Shown here: positions 1-10,271 of the stretch, in pieces
Position numbering within the stretch: the stretch's first letter is position 1
How the letters are laid out: each line of letters opens with the position of its first letter
Source: Brachynemurus nebulosus
Lineage: Eukaryota > Arthropoda > Insecta > Neuroptera > Myrmeleontidae
Length of the DNA: 64,000 nucleotides
Assembly (NCBI GenBank): GCA_035578155.1
Contig: JAPWDM010000101.1
Span: 43,487 to 107,486 of the forward strand
Direction: 5' to 3'
Translations under genes and position numbers: made by a program
Notes under the pieces: model-generated
What the model was told of the DNA's origin: nothing
Databases searched by the model: none
Seen by the model: only the letters and a program-made list of their open reading frames with translations

Positions 1-1343
1 AGAAGATGACAACTTTGTCAAAATTTTCCTATGCCTGTAGAAGACTTTATTATTAAAATCCCATATCAATGTCGGTAACTCACGTTACATTTTGTCTTCA
101 TTGGAAAATGGTCTGAAAACAGTTTATGAAATAATTGTTATTTGTATACATTACTCACATCAATGTATACAGTTTTTAAAAGAATATTTTACAATGTTGA
201 AGCCCTTTTTTATTTAGAAGTAATTTTAGAAAAGAAGGTTTGGGCAAACAGATTAAGCGACACATATGAAATACTAGGAAAGTTTTATTATTACTAAATA
301 TCAGAATAACAGAACAATTTTATAATACCTGCTACAAACTATAAAATACTAATCTTAAACAATAGAAGTTTTAAACAGAAGGTGAAAAAGTAGCCTATTT
401 ATTTTAATCCTACAATTTATAGTAGGCTGTCTTATAATACTGGTTAAAACATTTCTAAATTGATAATGGGAAACCCTTACTGCTCTTTTACTTCTCTTTA
501 ATACCAACTGATTTTTTGAACTTGTAGTACATCCTGTCACCTTTCATTTCAATTTCTGGGTAAGGAAGTAGATTTAAAACCTGTTAACACTAACAAAAGT
601 AATGTCATTTTCATCTATTTTGAAAAGTTTGTTATTTTGTCCAGAAACACTCTTCAAACACATAACTTTTACTTCAGGAATGGCATCCTCATTACTCTGG
701 CACACATCATTCCTCGAATAAAGAAACAAGTAAAGAAACAACTCCTATTTAAGAAACTCCGTAACGTGAGTTACCAGAATGGTAACTCACCACTAACTAA
801 CTAACTTTTTTAGTAAAGTGGTGGTGAGTTACCAGAATGGTAACTCACCACCACTTTACTAAAAAAATTCGTTCTGCAGTGAGTTATTTGTGAAGAGAAT
901 ACAAAAAATCATATATCTGAGTCCAATTTTCTAAAAGTTATAGAAAACAAATTAATGTTTTGGTAACTCACGTTACAGTTACTGGGTTGCTAATCTTTTA
1001 TCCATTTCATAATTATATGAAATTAGTTTGAAGTAAAAGCTTTAGGGTTATAGTTACCTTAGATCCTGTAGATTAGTCTTCTTTTATCAAAACTTCTCAA
1101 CTTTCAACTATAACTGCAACATTATTATTAAAATGGATACAAAAAAATCAACATACCATTAACAATCAACATAGCCTCCAAACAACTGGCAAAAAAACAG
1201 ACAAAACACAAGTTCCCTGCAAAACACAGTGGTGCCCACTCCCTATATCTAATACACAACACAATACCAGTAATATTATAATTTTATCATATTTTTTATT
1301 TTTTTATGTTATGGACCTTTTGTTATGGACAGACCCATATATA
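1..1343. repeat. Interspersed 1.3-kb repeat, copy 1
   Basis: This stretch is near-identical, in the same orientation, to 27302-28615. Similarity begins at about the first base of the window, so the left edge may lie outside, and ends at the shared string GACAGACCCA. Short motifs of the form GTAACTCACGTTAC or its reverse occur near both ends and in the middle. No convincing coding frame is visible. It is probably a non-autonomous mobile element, but neither terminal inverted repeats nor a clear target duplication could be fixed, so the class is unknown. Confidence 0.75.
806..866. repeat. Perfect 28-bp hairpin inside repeat copy 1
   Basis: The arms at 806-833 and 839-866 are perfect reverse complements around a 5-base loop (AGAAT). 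They embed the GTGAGTTACC motif of the host repeat. The second copy of the repeat has only the short motif pair here, so the extended hairpin is a copy-specific expansion. Confidence 0.8.
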
Positions 1344-1985
1344 AAAAAAAACACAAATTACGAAAGTAGTTAATGATTTGTAGAAATGGGAGACGTGACT
1401 TACCTTGCGCTGAGAGATTTAGATATTTTTCTATTGAATTTTCTATACCTTGGTCAACAGCTAATTCGTTCCTTCAAATTTCGTCGGCTATCAGGCTATT
1501 TGTATTCCGCCACTCACTATTTAACTTTTAACCACATTCACCCACTAACTCACTCTAAGTTAACTTTTAAATTCCTAATGCTTAGCTCACATTACTCAAC
1601 TCATCGGCTCTAACTCTCGATTCCGAATGACGCCGCGTACCCAAGCCAAGCCAACAACGCCCTGTTGCATCATGCTATGCATTTTTTCCTTATCTTAATT
1701 TCTTCTGCGAATTAATTACATTGACTGCATTCGATATTTTATCAGTACATTTTGTTACAAGTTACGTTAAATATTATTTAGGGTTGACAATTTTAAATTT
1801 ATGCAAGAAGAAATTAAGTTTCAGTGCTGTCAACTTCACTCTCATTACACCTGCTAGGTTGCGCTATTCATCTTATGCAAAATATCGATAATCATTGTTA
1901 TCATAAAACCTTTTTTTTTAATTTAAACTGTTGTCTGTTTTCAATAGATATGACGACCCACTAAATAATTATTACCTGGTATTTA
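1344..1985. other. Non-coding spacer
   Basis: About 640 bases without a supportable gene. Short ORFs here have no recognisable domain and the sequence is AT-rich with homopolymer runs. Confidence 0.5.
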
Positions 1986-1989
1986 GCAG

Positions 1990-2190
1990 GATCACTTAAA
2001 ATAATCGAATTTGTTTTATCTCGAGATATTTTTAAAACTGTTCGATTGAAAAATAATCGAATGATTTAATATCTCGAGATATTTTTTTAAAATCATTCGA
2101 ATGAAAAATAATCGAATGATTTTACTATATCTCGAGATATCTCGAGATCTTGTAATAATCGAATTATCGATTAATTTTCATTCGATTATG
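1990..2190. repeat. Degenerate tandem repeat with ATCTCGAGAT palindromes
   Basis: The palindrome ATCTCGAGAT recurs four times, interleaved with copies of AATCGAATGAT and ATTCGAATGA. Spacing is about 50-70 bases, like a short decayed minisatellite. It lies directly upstream of the Harbinger transposase remnant and may belong to that element's non-coding end. Confidence 0.5.
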
Positions 2191-2805
2191 CCCATCACTA
2201 GTACCCATATCGAGGTCAAGAAACCTTCAAATCATGGAGATAAATACATTAACAGAAAAGGTTATTGCAGCGTCAATGTACAGGCGACCTGTGACGCTCA
2301 AGAGCGTTTCGCAAGCGTAGACGTTACTTGGCCCGGTTCTGTACATGACTCCAGGATTTGGATCAATTCAGGACTAAGAAACGTAATGCGAGATAATTTT
2401 GAGTTATGCCAGGGATTACTGTTAGAAGATGACGGGTACGGAGTGGAACCATGGCTAATGGTTCCATTCCGAAATGAAATAACCCCACGTGAAATAGCAT
2501 TTAATAGACTAATTACAAAAGAACGCGTAATTATTGAACGGTGTTTTGGGCAACTGTAGCAACGTTTCCAAATACTGCAATATAAAATGCGAATTCCCAT
2601 TGAAAATGTACCCAAATTAATATTAAGTTTTTTTTGTATGCACAACGTTACGAAATTTATAAACGGACAAGAGGAACAACCACCAGTATTGGTTCCCCAA
2701 GAAGCGATGATGCCTGTGAAACCGTTAGAGGTGGACGTCAACGTTATTAGACGGAGAAGACGGGAGAGAAGGGCACAATTGGCCGAAACTATCCAGAACA
2801 ACTAA
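2185..2805 (+). pseudogene. PIF/Harbinger transposase remnant (DDE_4 / HARBI1-like), 3' half
   Basis: The frame encodes the C-terminal nuclease half of a Harbinger transposase. Seen are a THIEV string (normally preceded by an aspartate in DGTHI, here serine), YINRKGYCSVNVQATCD, VTWPGSVHDSRIW with the second catalytic aspartate, and a VIIERCFGQL block with the catalytic glutamate. A TAG at 2557-2559 breaks the frame just after that block, and similarity then resumes (RIPIENVPKLILSFF) to 2805. The N-terminal half is missing. Loss of the first catalytic aspartate and the stop make it a dead copy. A related copy lies on the minus strand at 6240-6643 plus 25611-25760. Confidence 0.85.
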
Positions 2806-2966
2806 TTTTTTAAAGTATAAGGTATTCACGTGTTAACGTAAATTTGATGTAGTTGAATGGCTTTTTCTTGAAAGTAGAAAATAATTAAACTTTCTTTTCT
2901 AACATTTATTTTGACAAAAATATTTAAATTTTTTTGGGTAATGCAATATTACAATAAAATTTAATA

Positions 2967-4030
2967 GGGTTGACCGAGGTAAATGTGAGTTGGGGCAATT
3001 GTGAACGGCGCCTATAATTTCTATAATAACATTAATATTGTTAAAAATAAACTCTTAGTATGTTTTTCTGTCCTTTCTTAATATGCTATTAAAATTTGAC
3101 AACAATTCTCCAAGTATTAGTATCTTTTTTTTTTTATTTTGAAAAAACCCTTGCAAAATTTTGTGTATCTTACTTCGACCAATCCTCAAAAAAAAAAATT
3201 TTTTTAATACATTTTCTTTTTTTAAAAGGTAAGAAATGGATAAAGGTACTACTAAAGAAGTGGTCTAAAGCCTGAGGGGGTTCCTTATTAACTGCTAAAG
3301 AAATTGGACAATTTATTACCAATTAACAATTACTCCATGATTTTAAAATTCCGGGGTAATTGTGAACGTCATTCACAAATGCCCCCATCCGGTCAAAAAT
3401 TTCAGTAGTGTCCTTTTCAGAGTTGAAAATGTTGATGACGATGTACAATGACATTGTACAAGTTTCCGTTGTACAAACAACACAAAAAAAAAAATAGATT
3501 GTTGTTTTTTGTTCATGTAAACTGAATGTATTTCCTTGAAAAAGTCATATTTGCCTTGTTTTTGTGTGAAAATCATGTAATTTTTTGATTTTTTATTTGA
3601 TAAAATGACAAAATATCATCAAAATATCATTTTTAGCTTGTAATAAATTTGTTCTTACAATTTTTGTTATTTTTATTTAACCTTGATTTTTTGTACAAAT
3701 TTGAGGTATGCGTAACTTGCATTAAACAAAGAGAAATTGGGACCGCTAAAGTATGATGAAAAATTTGAAAGTGGGGTAAATGTGAAGAATTTGAGTTGGT
3801 CCTTACTCTGATGTACCTCACTCCTCTTGTAATCCATTCTAAATAATTTTTCTGATGGCATTCACATTCACCTCGAAATTCATAAGATTTGCAAAACCGC
3901 ACCGGGGAAATGTGAATGGCTTATAAAATTTTTCATACGAATTTGCTTAAAATTTTGTGTGGTAAAATACTTAAAACAACGCTTTTATCTCAATTCATGA
4001 AAATCCATTCACAATTGCCCCGGTCAACCC
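2967..4030. mobile_element. 1.06-kb MITE with TA target duplication (Tc1/mariner-type)
   Basis: The ends are GGGTTGACCG and CGGTCAACCC, flanked by TA at 2965-2966 and 4031-4032. Similarity of the ends runs further inward (GGGGCAATTGTGAA and its complement). The same GGGGYAAWTGTGAA motif recurs inside the element on both strands near 3000, 3355, 3772 and 3905. No transposase frame is visible, so it would move with a partner enzyme supplied elsewhere. Class is inferred from the TA duplication. Confidence 0.75.
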
Positions 4031-4525
4031 TATGTTATTTTCCTTACAAAAATTTAAAATACAAGATATCTTTCTTGGACAATGTTTAAGAGAACTGGCG
4101 GGATGGTGGTGATGTGCTTCAACCGTCATCATGGATTTTAGTTTTTGCTAAATATATGGGCATCTAATAATAAGGAAAATTATCAGAATAGATTTTATAC
4201 AAAATTAAATTTTACGCTGCTTTTGCTTAAAACATTTTTCGACAAAATTCGTATTTTTCGATGTATAACCTGCCAAAATTTCGTAGACCTATTCCACGTA
4301 GGTATTCAATCTTTTTTCAAAAATCTATTCGATCAAAGTAATATTTTTCGATTTGTAATAATTTTGTATATAAATTTTTGCATTTTGGAAAGCTATTCCT
4401 TAATAAACTTGCTATACTAACAGTAAAAACAGCATTCCTGACCAACGTCCAGTAAAAAGGAAATAAATATTTTTAAACTCTTTTTTATTCCTTTGACCAG
4501 ATAATAATATACCTTTGCAATAAAG

Positions 4526-6173
4526 ATGGCGCCCTATAGAGTAGCCATATTTGAACTGTTGCTATTAGTTTGTATCCATTTCACTCAGGTAATTTTGCAC
4601 TGTATGTGCATTGTTAAAATTTAAAATTATCCCAATAAAGAATTCCTGAAATAAAATTACCAATTTTTTATATCAATTTTAAAAATATTAAGAATAAAAT
4701 ATTTGGGTATTTCTCATCAAATATCGAAATTTAAGTCCCGAGTCATTCATGCTAAGTTGTATGGATTTTTCATCAATGTGACATTTTTATTAAATTACTA
4801 GATATCTGCACTAATAATTTTAAAAGCAGAAATATAGATAATATATTCATAAAAAAATACGGTTAATTTATTACTCTGAAAGTCATTCCCTCATCTTGTC
4901 CCTTAGTCCAAAATCAATAATAAAAAATTAAAAAAACACAAATATATTAATATTCTTATAAATTTAATATTACTAAAAAATTCGATAATTAGTGTTGAAT
5001 GTATAGTTAAGCTTTTATTGCTCAAAAATAAATATGTATAAAATATAATTCTATTTAAACATATGTCCCTCAAAATAAAATCATTCCCTCACCACGTTAC
5101 AAATATTCGATTTATGATCGTAGCGTTTGACTTTTTTGAACGCACATTTAAGTTTTTAAAAACTGGTAATACTGCTAAAGAAAGTAAGTAGTTTCTACAC
5201 AAAATGGCGAATTTTCGTAATATCGAAACAAGTTGCTGCAAAAAATTATTTGATTTAAATAATTAAAACATTACAATTCTCTCTATCATTTCTTCGCTGA
5301 TTATATTTAACGGTAAGTTATTGTATTATTCGAAAGTTTTAATAATTTTTATTGTGTTTTGAGGAGTACAATACATTTACAAAATGCTAAATCAATTTGA
5401 GGTTATGTACGATTGGTTTCAGTGCCGTTTGTTCAAATCCATCATTCCCTCACACTAGACATGGCATATTAACTGTTTGGGCACATTTAAAACCTACATT
5501 TGAGTGGAAAAACGTGAAAATTACCTATAAAGAGATTGCATATATTGAGTGACGGGCCTATTACGCAATATAAAAATAAATACATGTTTGAAATAGTCTG
5601 TCATAATCTAAAAATAATTTACCCAAAAATTCACTTCTCATAGCACTGTTCAGAGCTAGGGCATCGCAAAGAAGCACCTGAAACTCTGAAAAGAACAGCT
5701 AAAGCCGAAGGTCACAACATCATAGACTTGAACGCGTTAAAACATGTTCTTCAAACCAGATGTCCGTCTATTTTACTATTTGAAGTAACTAATCTAAATA
5801 TTTCTACATGTTATAAACAAAAATATGGAAGACCATTATTTTTAGTAAACCTCATTAAAGTAAAACTTTGTATTGCTACGAAAAAACGATATATTTTTCG
5901 TAATTTTTTTTTTTTTATAAAATGCAAAATGAAATTTCGACATTTGATGAGAAATACCCTATTCGACATTTGATGAGAAAAACTTACCTATATAATAATA
6001 ATTTATAAAAATGATTTTTTAGTAGTATAGAGACACTTATTTCATTTTATTCGTTTCAAATTCATTAAAATTCATCTTTTTTTCCCTAGGAACTGCATAT
6101 CTTCATACGAAAGTTTCGTAGGTTTATCCGAGGAGGAAGTCGACGGTACTGCAGTATTATTCATTTCCAATGA
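4526..6173 (+). CDS. Candidate three-exon gene for a small secreted protein
   Basis: Three exons join in phase 0 to 95 codons: 4526-4588, 5644-5784 and 6090-6173 (stop TGA). Exon 1 starts with ATG and encodes a classic signal peptide (MAPYRVAIFELLLLVCIHFT). Its donor is CAG|GTAATT. The acceptors are TCATAG and a pyrimidine-rich TTTCCCTAG, and the exon 2 donor is GAA|GTAACT. The mature part has a Lys-Arg pair, few cysteines and a basic C-terminus (RKFRRFIRGGSRR). I do not recognise the family. The model is inferred from splice consensus and frame continuity only; the real gene could have other exons. It would be one of the few non-transposon genes here. Confidence 0.4.
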
Positions 6174-6239
6174 TATCCAGCCGTCATTACTTCTTGAGGA
6201 GTGAATATTGGAGATTATTCCTATTGTTTGCTTAAAAGT

Positions 6240-6643
6240 TTTTCAACATTTTCGATACAAAAACCTACTTTATATTAATTTAAACATATTTCCAATGGGA
6301 ATTCGCATTCTTTTATAAAAAATATACTAAATGCTGTTTCACGTGGATTTGCTGCTTTTCGGAATAGAAATATTAGGCATTATTTCACGACATGCCTTTC
6401 ATCTCCTAACAGTAGCTCCTAGGAACACTCATGGTTCCATCGCCTATGGTTCTGAAACGCTCTTATCTGTTACAGGTAACCGATGCACTGACGTTGCAAT
6501 AACCTTTCCTGTTCACGTATTCATATCCGTGATTTAAAAATTTATTGAGCTCGATATGGGTACAGTCAATAACACCTATAAAATAGTGGAACTTATATTT
6601 TTGATGCCAGTTTATTTGTGCTTTACCAAGTTCTTGTCTGGTA
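6240..6643 (-). pseudogene. Harbinger transposase remnant split by the Polinton (3' part)
   Basis: On the minus strand this stretch matches the Harbinger copy at 2185-2805 (YVNRKGYCNVS block, ERF, and a region matching the RIPIENV end). It has deletions and stops. Its upstream end, IGVIDCTHIEL with the first catalytic aspartate, runs exactly into the Polinton left target duplication at 6638-6643. The reading frame continues in the right flank at 25611 (WIKFPG followed by TRQELG across the site), so the Polinton inserted into this element. Confidence 0.85.
6638..6643. repeat. Polinton left target-site duplication
   Basis: CTGGTA here is repeated exactly at 25611-25616, outside the two ends of the element. 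Six base pairs is the standard Polinton duplication length. Confidence 0.95.
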
Positions 6644-6931
6644 AGTAGTTCTGTTATGAGGTTTGGAATACAGTCATTGACCTCCAGACAGGTGTTTCAC
6701 CTGTCTGGAGGTCATGACCCTGTGTTCTAAACCTCACATACTATTTAAGGAGAGGACACTAACCTAATACCTTGAGGAAGGTCAGTGACGCGATAATTTC
6801 AATTATTGAGGTAATTCAGGTAAAAATATTTTTGTTTAATCTAAATTCTTAATATTATTTTGTAAACAACTGTCTGGACGTTAATGATTGTGTTCGAACC
6901 ATCATATATGGAAAAATCATTGATTTCTCTA
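6644..6931. repeat. Polinton left terminal inverted repeat
   Basis: These 288 bases match the reverse complement of 25324-25610 at very high identity. They contain an 80-nt imperfect palindrome and a TTAGGTTAGTGT-type block. Similarity stops at TTGATTTCTCTA. Confidence 0.95.
6657..6736. repeat. 80-nt imperfect palindrome near the Polinton terminus
   Basis: Two arms of 38-39 nt flank a TTT loop. The inner 16 bp of each arm (6679-6694 and 6698-6713) is a perfect match. The outer parts pair with a few mismatches (TGAGGTTTGGAATACAG against TGAGGTTTAGAACACAG). It starts 13 nt from the element end. In the right TIR the outer inner-arm has decayed, so pairing is weaker there. Confidence 0.85.
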
Positions 6932-7421
6932 GCCTAAATTGGGGCCACTTGGCAACGCAATGTAATTGCCTATATTCAGGGTAAGTAAAAAGCATTGCAT
7001 ATGTTGGATAGTTCAGAAAATATTTATTTGATACATTCAAAAAATTGTATATGGACCTAATTCTTGTAAATATCAAAAAATTATCAAGTGATCTTTATAA
7101 CCTTTTTTCTAAAATTAAAATTGTTATGATAGTAGTATACATACAAAATTAATGATTGTGTTCGAACCATCATATATGGAAAAATCATTGATTTCTCTAG
7201 CCTAAATTGGGGCCACTTGGCAACGCAATGTAATTGCCTATATTCAGGGGCAAGTAAGAACATTGCATATGTTGGATAATTCAGAAAATATTTATTTGAT
7301 ATATTCAAAAAATTGTATAAGATCCTAATTCTTGTGAATATCAAAAATTATTATCAAGTGACCTTTTTAACCTTTTTTTCTAAAATTAAAATTGTTATGA
7401 TAGTAACATACATACAAAATT
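6881..7421. repeat. Tandem duplication, about 268-bp unit, at inner edge of left TIR
   Basis: The unit starting TTAATGATTGTGTTCG at 6881 repeats at 7149. The first 50 bases of each unit are the inner end of the TIR, so a slice of TIR has been duplicated inward. No gene is visible. Confidence 0.85.
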
Positions 7422-7724
7422 AAAATATGTAAGATTTCAATTTTTGTGAATATTAAAATAACTTATCAGTCTTACCTGACCTTTTACCCCATTTTTTAAA
7501 ATTTGGATAAATAAGGAAAAAAAATAAAAAAAACACTATACATTTTTTCTCTTGATTTTTATTGTTGAAACATAAACTTACACTTACACTGTCTGAACAT
7601 CAACTAAATAAAATGATTTCAATATAAAGAATATATTTCGTATGTTTATCAATTGACTTTTTGACATTACTTGTTATTATCTCATTTTTGATAGTAATAT
7701 TTTCTTGTTAATTTATTAAAAATA
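7422..7724. other. AT-rich spacer, 3' of the capsid gene
   Basis: No gene is seen. It is probably the 3' untranslated region of the minus-strand capsid transcript. Confidence 0.4.
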
Positions 7725-8945
7725 TTAAATTAAAACTTTTACATTACTGGTTAGTACCGAATATTCAACAATTCTCTCGTGAATTATAAGACAGTAGGCA
7801 ATGGTTTTTTCTGCTGGCGCTTCTTTAAAACTAAATTCAAATCGTAAATCTACTGGACCCATTTTTAATGAATCATTTTGACGGCTAGCATCAAACACAA
7901 TAATAGGAGCTCTCGTGCGATATTCATTGTAATTTAGCATTGGTTCAGATCGTCGTTGATAATATGCATTTTGAAAATTTGTATACATATCATAAAGTTG
8001 AGCGTATTTTAATCGATCAAAATCAGTTGCAATGTCATCATAAGGATATGCTTCGGAGTTTAAAAAAAGCTTCGCTTTAATGAGTTTGCAATGATCAAAT
8101 ATGGTGCTAGAACCTGTAGCAAGATCTTTGCGATTTGTCTGAAATGCTAGTATTACAAATCTGGGTTTTTCTAGTTGGCTTGATGTCTTTACTGTCCATG
8201 AGTGATCTGTTGCTTTTGCTAAAGAGGGGTATTCATGCAGTTCCCAACAGCGAAATGGAACTGTAACCATCTTATTGGAATTAATAATTTTCATCAGATG
8301 TAATTTCTGTTTATCAGAAACTGTAATATGAGGCACCCTCCATTGAATTTTCAAAATTTTTATTTTAACATCTCTTCCACCTGTTTTTTTAGTAATACAA
8401 TTTGTATCATCTCTTGAACGAATTAAAACTAGTTCATGTCTTGAATTTATTAAAACTTTTTTATAATCTTCACAAAACCCAAAAATCATTTTTAAAAGTA
8501 TTGATATTTGAAAACTATAATTCCAATCTACTATTTGAAGTTCTTCACCCCCAGTCCATCCAGCAACAGCCAATGATTTGCTTTCATTTCTGTTGTATGA
8601 AATGTAATTTTTAATCGTTGTACTTATAACAGGATATCTACACTTATCTATTTCTGTAGCATTTATTTCATATCGTATTTCATCAAACAGAGCCACACCA
8701 AAGTTTCCACTAAGCACACAGTCTTTCCCTTCAGCTGCTTTAGTCTCATCCTCTTTTAAAACAACTTGCGCCTCAATATGAAGATAACTTTCTGATGGTA
8801 AAATATTGATATCTTGCTGGTGAATCGGTATTCGAATTTCGTCGCCATAATTGAATGAATTAACATACGGATTATATGTATGTATTTCATTACGTGTTAC
8901 ACTATCATCAAAAATCGGTTTTTCATCAATATTTAAAATATCCAT
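7725..8945 (-). CDS. Polinton major capsid protein (double jelly-roll type)
   Basis: An intact 406-aa frame starts with ATG. The N-terminal region has the string EIRIPIHQQDINILPSESYL, which matches the opening of insect Polinton capsid proteins. Position beside the minor capsid and protease genes supports the call. Members of this family have a double jelly-roll fold and build icosahedral shells, related to adenovirus hexon and virophage capsid. It is the last gene of a tightly packed minus-strand cluster: the small core ORF ends two bases upstream. No stop or frameshift is visible. The jelly-roll assignment rests on motif and context, not on a structural comparison. Confidence 0.85.
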   Translation of the reverse strand: MDILNIDEKPIFDDSVTRNEIHTYNPYVNSFNYGDEIRIPIHQQDINILPSESYLHIEAQVVLKEDETKAAEGKDCVLSGNFGVALFDEIRYEINATEIDKCRYPVISTTIKNYISYNRNESKSLAVAGWTGGEELQIVDWNYSFQISILLKMIFGFCEDYKKVLINSRHELVLIRSRDDTNCITKKTGGRDVKIKILKIQWRVPHITVSDKQKLHLMKIINSNKMVTVPFRCWELHEYPSLAKATDHSWTVKTSSQLEKPRFVILAFQTNRKDLATGSSTIFDHCKLIKAKLFLNSEAYPYDDIATDFDRLKYAQLYDMYTNFQNAYYQRRSEPMLNYNEYRTRAPIIVFDASRQNDSLKMGPVDLRFEFSFKEAPAEKTIAYCLIIHERIVEYSVLTSNVKVLI

Positions 8946-8947
8946 TA

Positions 8948-9115
8948 TTATGTTTTTTTAATTTTAAAACCTAGCGATTTCAAAAATTTTTTATTTGATT
9001 TACTAATCACACGTTTACTTCTTTTTCTTTTTGACTTCTTGCTAGGACTAACAGAATGTTGTTTTGAGTGATTCTTTTTATACAATTGTTTTGAATCTGT
9101 ATTTAAAATTAACAT
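8948..9115 (-). CDS. Small basic virion-core-like protein, 55 aa
   Basis: This short ORF lies exactly between the minor and major capsid genes. It starts with ATG two bases after the minor capsid stop and ends with TAA directly before the capsid ATG. The product is strongly basic: SPSKKSKRKRSKR in the middle and KKFLKSLGFKIKK at the C-terminus. Small Lys/Arg-rich proteins of this sort condense DNA in adenovirus-like virions. The role here is inferred from composition and position. The perfect fit between neighbours argues that it is a real gene. Confidence 0.7.
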   Translation of the reverse strand: MLILNTDSKQLYKKNHSKQHSVSPSKKSKRKRSKRVISKSNKKFLKSLGFKIKKT

Positions 9116-9117
9116 TT

Positions 9118-9837
9118 TTATTCTGTTTTTTTAATGTGAACTCTTAATGTAATTTCTTCACCATTAAAATCTACTAGATTATCGTTTTGGTCAGTGATAG
9201 TCACAATTATGTCATCAATAAACCGTCTATTTATAGGAAAATATATTATGTTTTTTGGAATTTCAATAATTTTGTAGCCAATTCTCACATTAGGATAGAA
9301 ACAGTATAAATGATGCGTTGTATTATTATTTAGATAAGCTCCTTTTACTAAATTACAATTCACAAATATTGCGTTAATTGCTTGAATGTGAACAATTTCA
9401 TCAGAAATGTATTTTTTATTCGCATCTAAGATCTTTGTTTTCGTAAAACCAAGCAATTTTCCAAATGATTCATTTCCAAATGTAATTTTCTCTGAACAAA
9501 GAATTTCACTTTTTAACGTTGACGTGTTCACCTTTAAACTGAAGACTGGTTTCGGTTTTGCTGGTTTTTTATCCCCTTTTTTAGGCGCTGGTGGTGGAGG
9601 AAAAAGTTTGTTGAATTGCTTTAAAATTTCGCTTTCAATTTCGACAATTTCATAACTTCCAGTTGGTAACGTAATAGCTTTATTACCGATGTTTATTTTA
9701 TTATTACGTGGGTGGATATTTGGTATTGAGTTGTATGAGAAAAATTCAACAAGACCAATTTCATAATTCGCATTTGTACAATCTATTGGTGGAAAAAACT
9801 GAGCCTCTAATTTCGATTTTGTTCCACTTAATGTTAT
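9118..9837 (-). CDS. Polinton minor capsid protein (single jelly-roll/penton-like), no ATG
   Basis: The open frame covers about 239 codons. Its first part has FFPPID, YEIGLVEFF and YNSIPNI, which are hallmarks of Polinton minor capsid proteins, followed by a Pro/Lys-rich linker (PPPAPKKGDKKPAKPKP) and a beta-rich C-terminal half. No ATG exists in the frame. At the expected start (9835-9837), just overlapping the protease stop, the codon reads ATA. Either the start was lost by one transition or translation begins another way. The family forms pentons at capsid vertices. The C-terminal half alone (from a GTG at 9531) looks too short to be the full protein. Confidence 0.75.
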   Translation of the reverse strand: MTLSGTKSKLEAQFFPPIDCTNANYEIGLVEFFSYNSIPNIHPRNNKINIGNKAITLPTGSYEIVEIESEILKQFNKLFPPPPAPKKGDKKPAKPKPVFSLKVNTSTLKSEILCSEKITFGNESFGKLLGFTKTKILDANKKYISDEIVHIQAINAIFVNCNLVKGAYLNNNTTHHLYCFYPNVRIGYKIIEIPKNIIYFPINRRFIDDIIVTITDQNDNLVDFNGEEITLRVHIKKTE

Positions 9838-10271
9838 GGTATATGAAATTTTTTATTTAAGTACTTTTCACAACAATAACAGAGAAATATTAAACACAGA
9901 TGACCACAGTTTACTTCATTGTTTCTTTGATGAATGTAATAATTGTATAGAATGTTTTTATTGAGATACTGTAGAAGCTCCTTTGGAGGGGGTAGTCCAA
10001 AAGAATCATAGTATAATTTCAAGTTTCCCTTTTTAAAATATGTTACCCAATGAGAACCAGGGAAATTAGATGTTTGCAGATTAATAATACCACTTTCAAT
10101 ATTCCAAGGGTTTTGTGGTAATTCATTCCTCATAAATATGCCTCTAAAATATGGAATATTCTTTGTATAGTAAATCAAATCAATATTTGTCAATGCTCTT
10201 TTAGGTAAAATATTTAGAAAATGTTTTTTATGTTTATTTAAAAATGAATTAAAATCTTGTTTTATTGATAG
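9834..10271 (-). CDS. PRO: Polinton cysteine protease (adenain/Ulp1-like), no ATG
   Basis: The frame contains PYFRGIFMRNELP, then SHWVTYF (catalytic histidine), YYDSFGLPPPKEL (catalytic aspartate) and NCGHLCLIFL (catalytic cysteine) in the order of adenovirus-type maturation proteases. The product would cleave capsid precursors in the assembling particle. The frame opens right after the stop of the PLA2-domain gene (10272-10274) and has no in-frame ATG before the conserved core. An ATA sits at 10263-10265 where a start would be expected. It overlaps the next gene by a few bases. The triad is intact, so the domain is preserved even though its start is unclear. Confidence 0.85.
   Translation of the reverse strand, partial: LSIKQDFNSFLNKHKKHFLNILPKRALTNIDLIYYTKNIPYFRGIFMRNELPQNPWNIESGIINLQTSNFPGSHWVTYFKKGNLKLYYDSFGLPPPKELLQYLNKNILYNYYIHQRNNEVNCGHLCLIFLCYCCEKYLNKKFHIP

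Noticed and set aside
6855..7344. Two similar minus-strand ORFs of 73 and 86 codons
   Set aside because: They are by-products of the tandem TIR-edge duplication.
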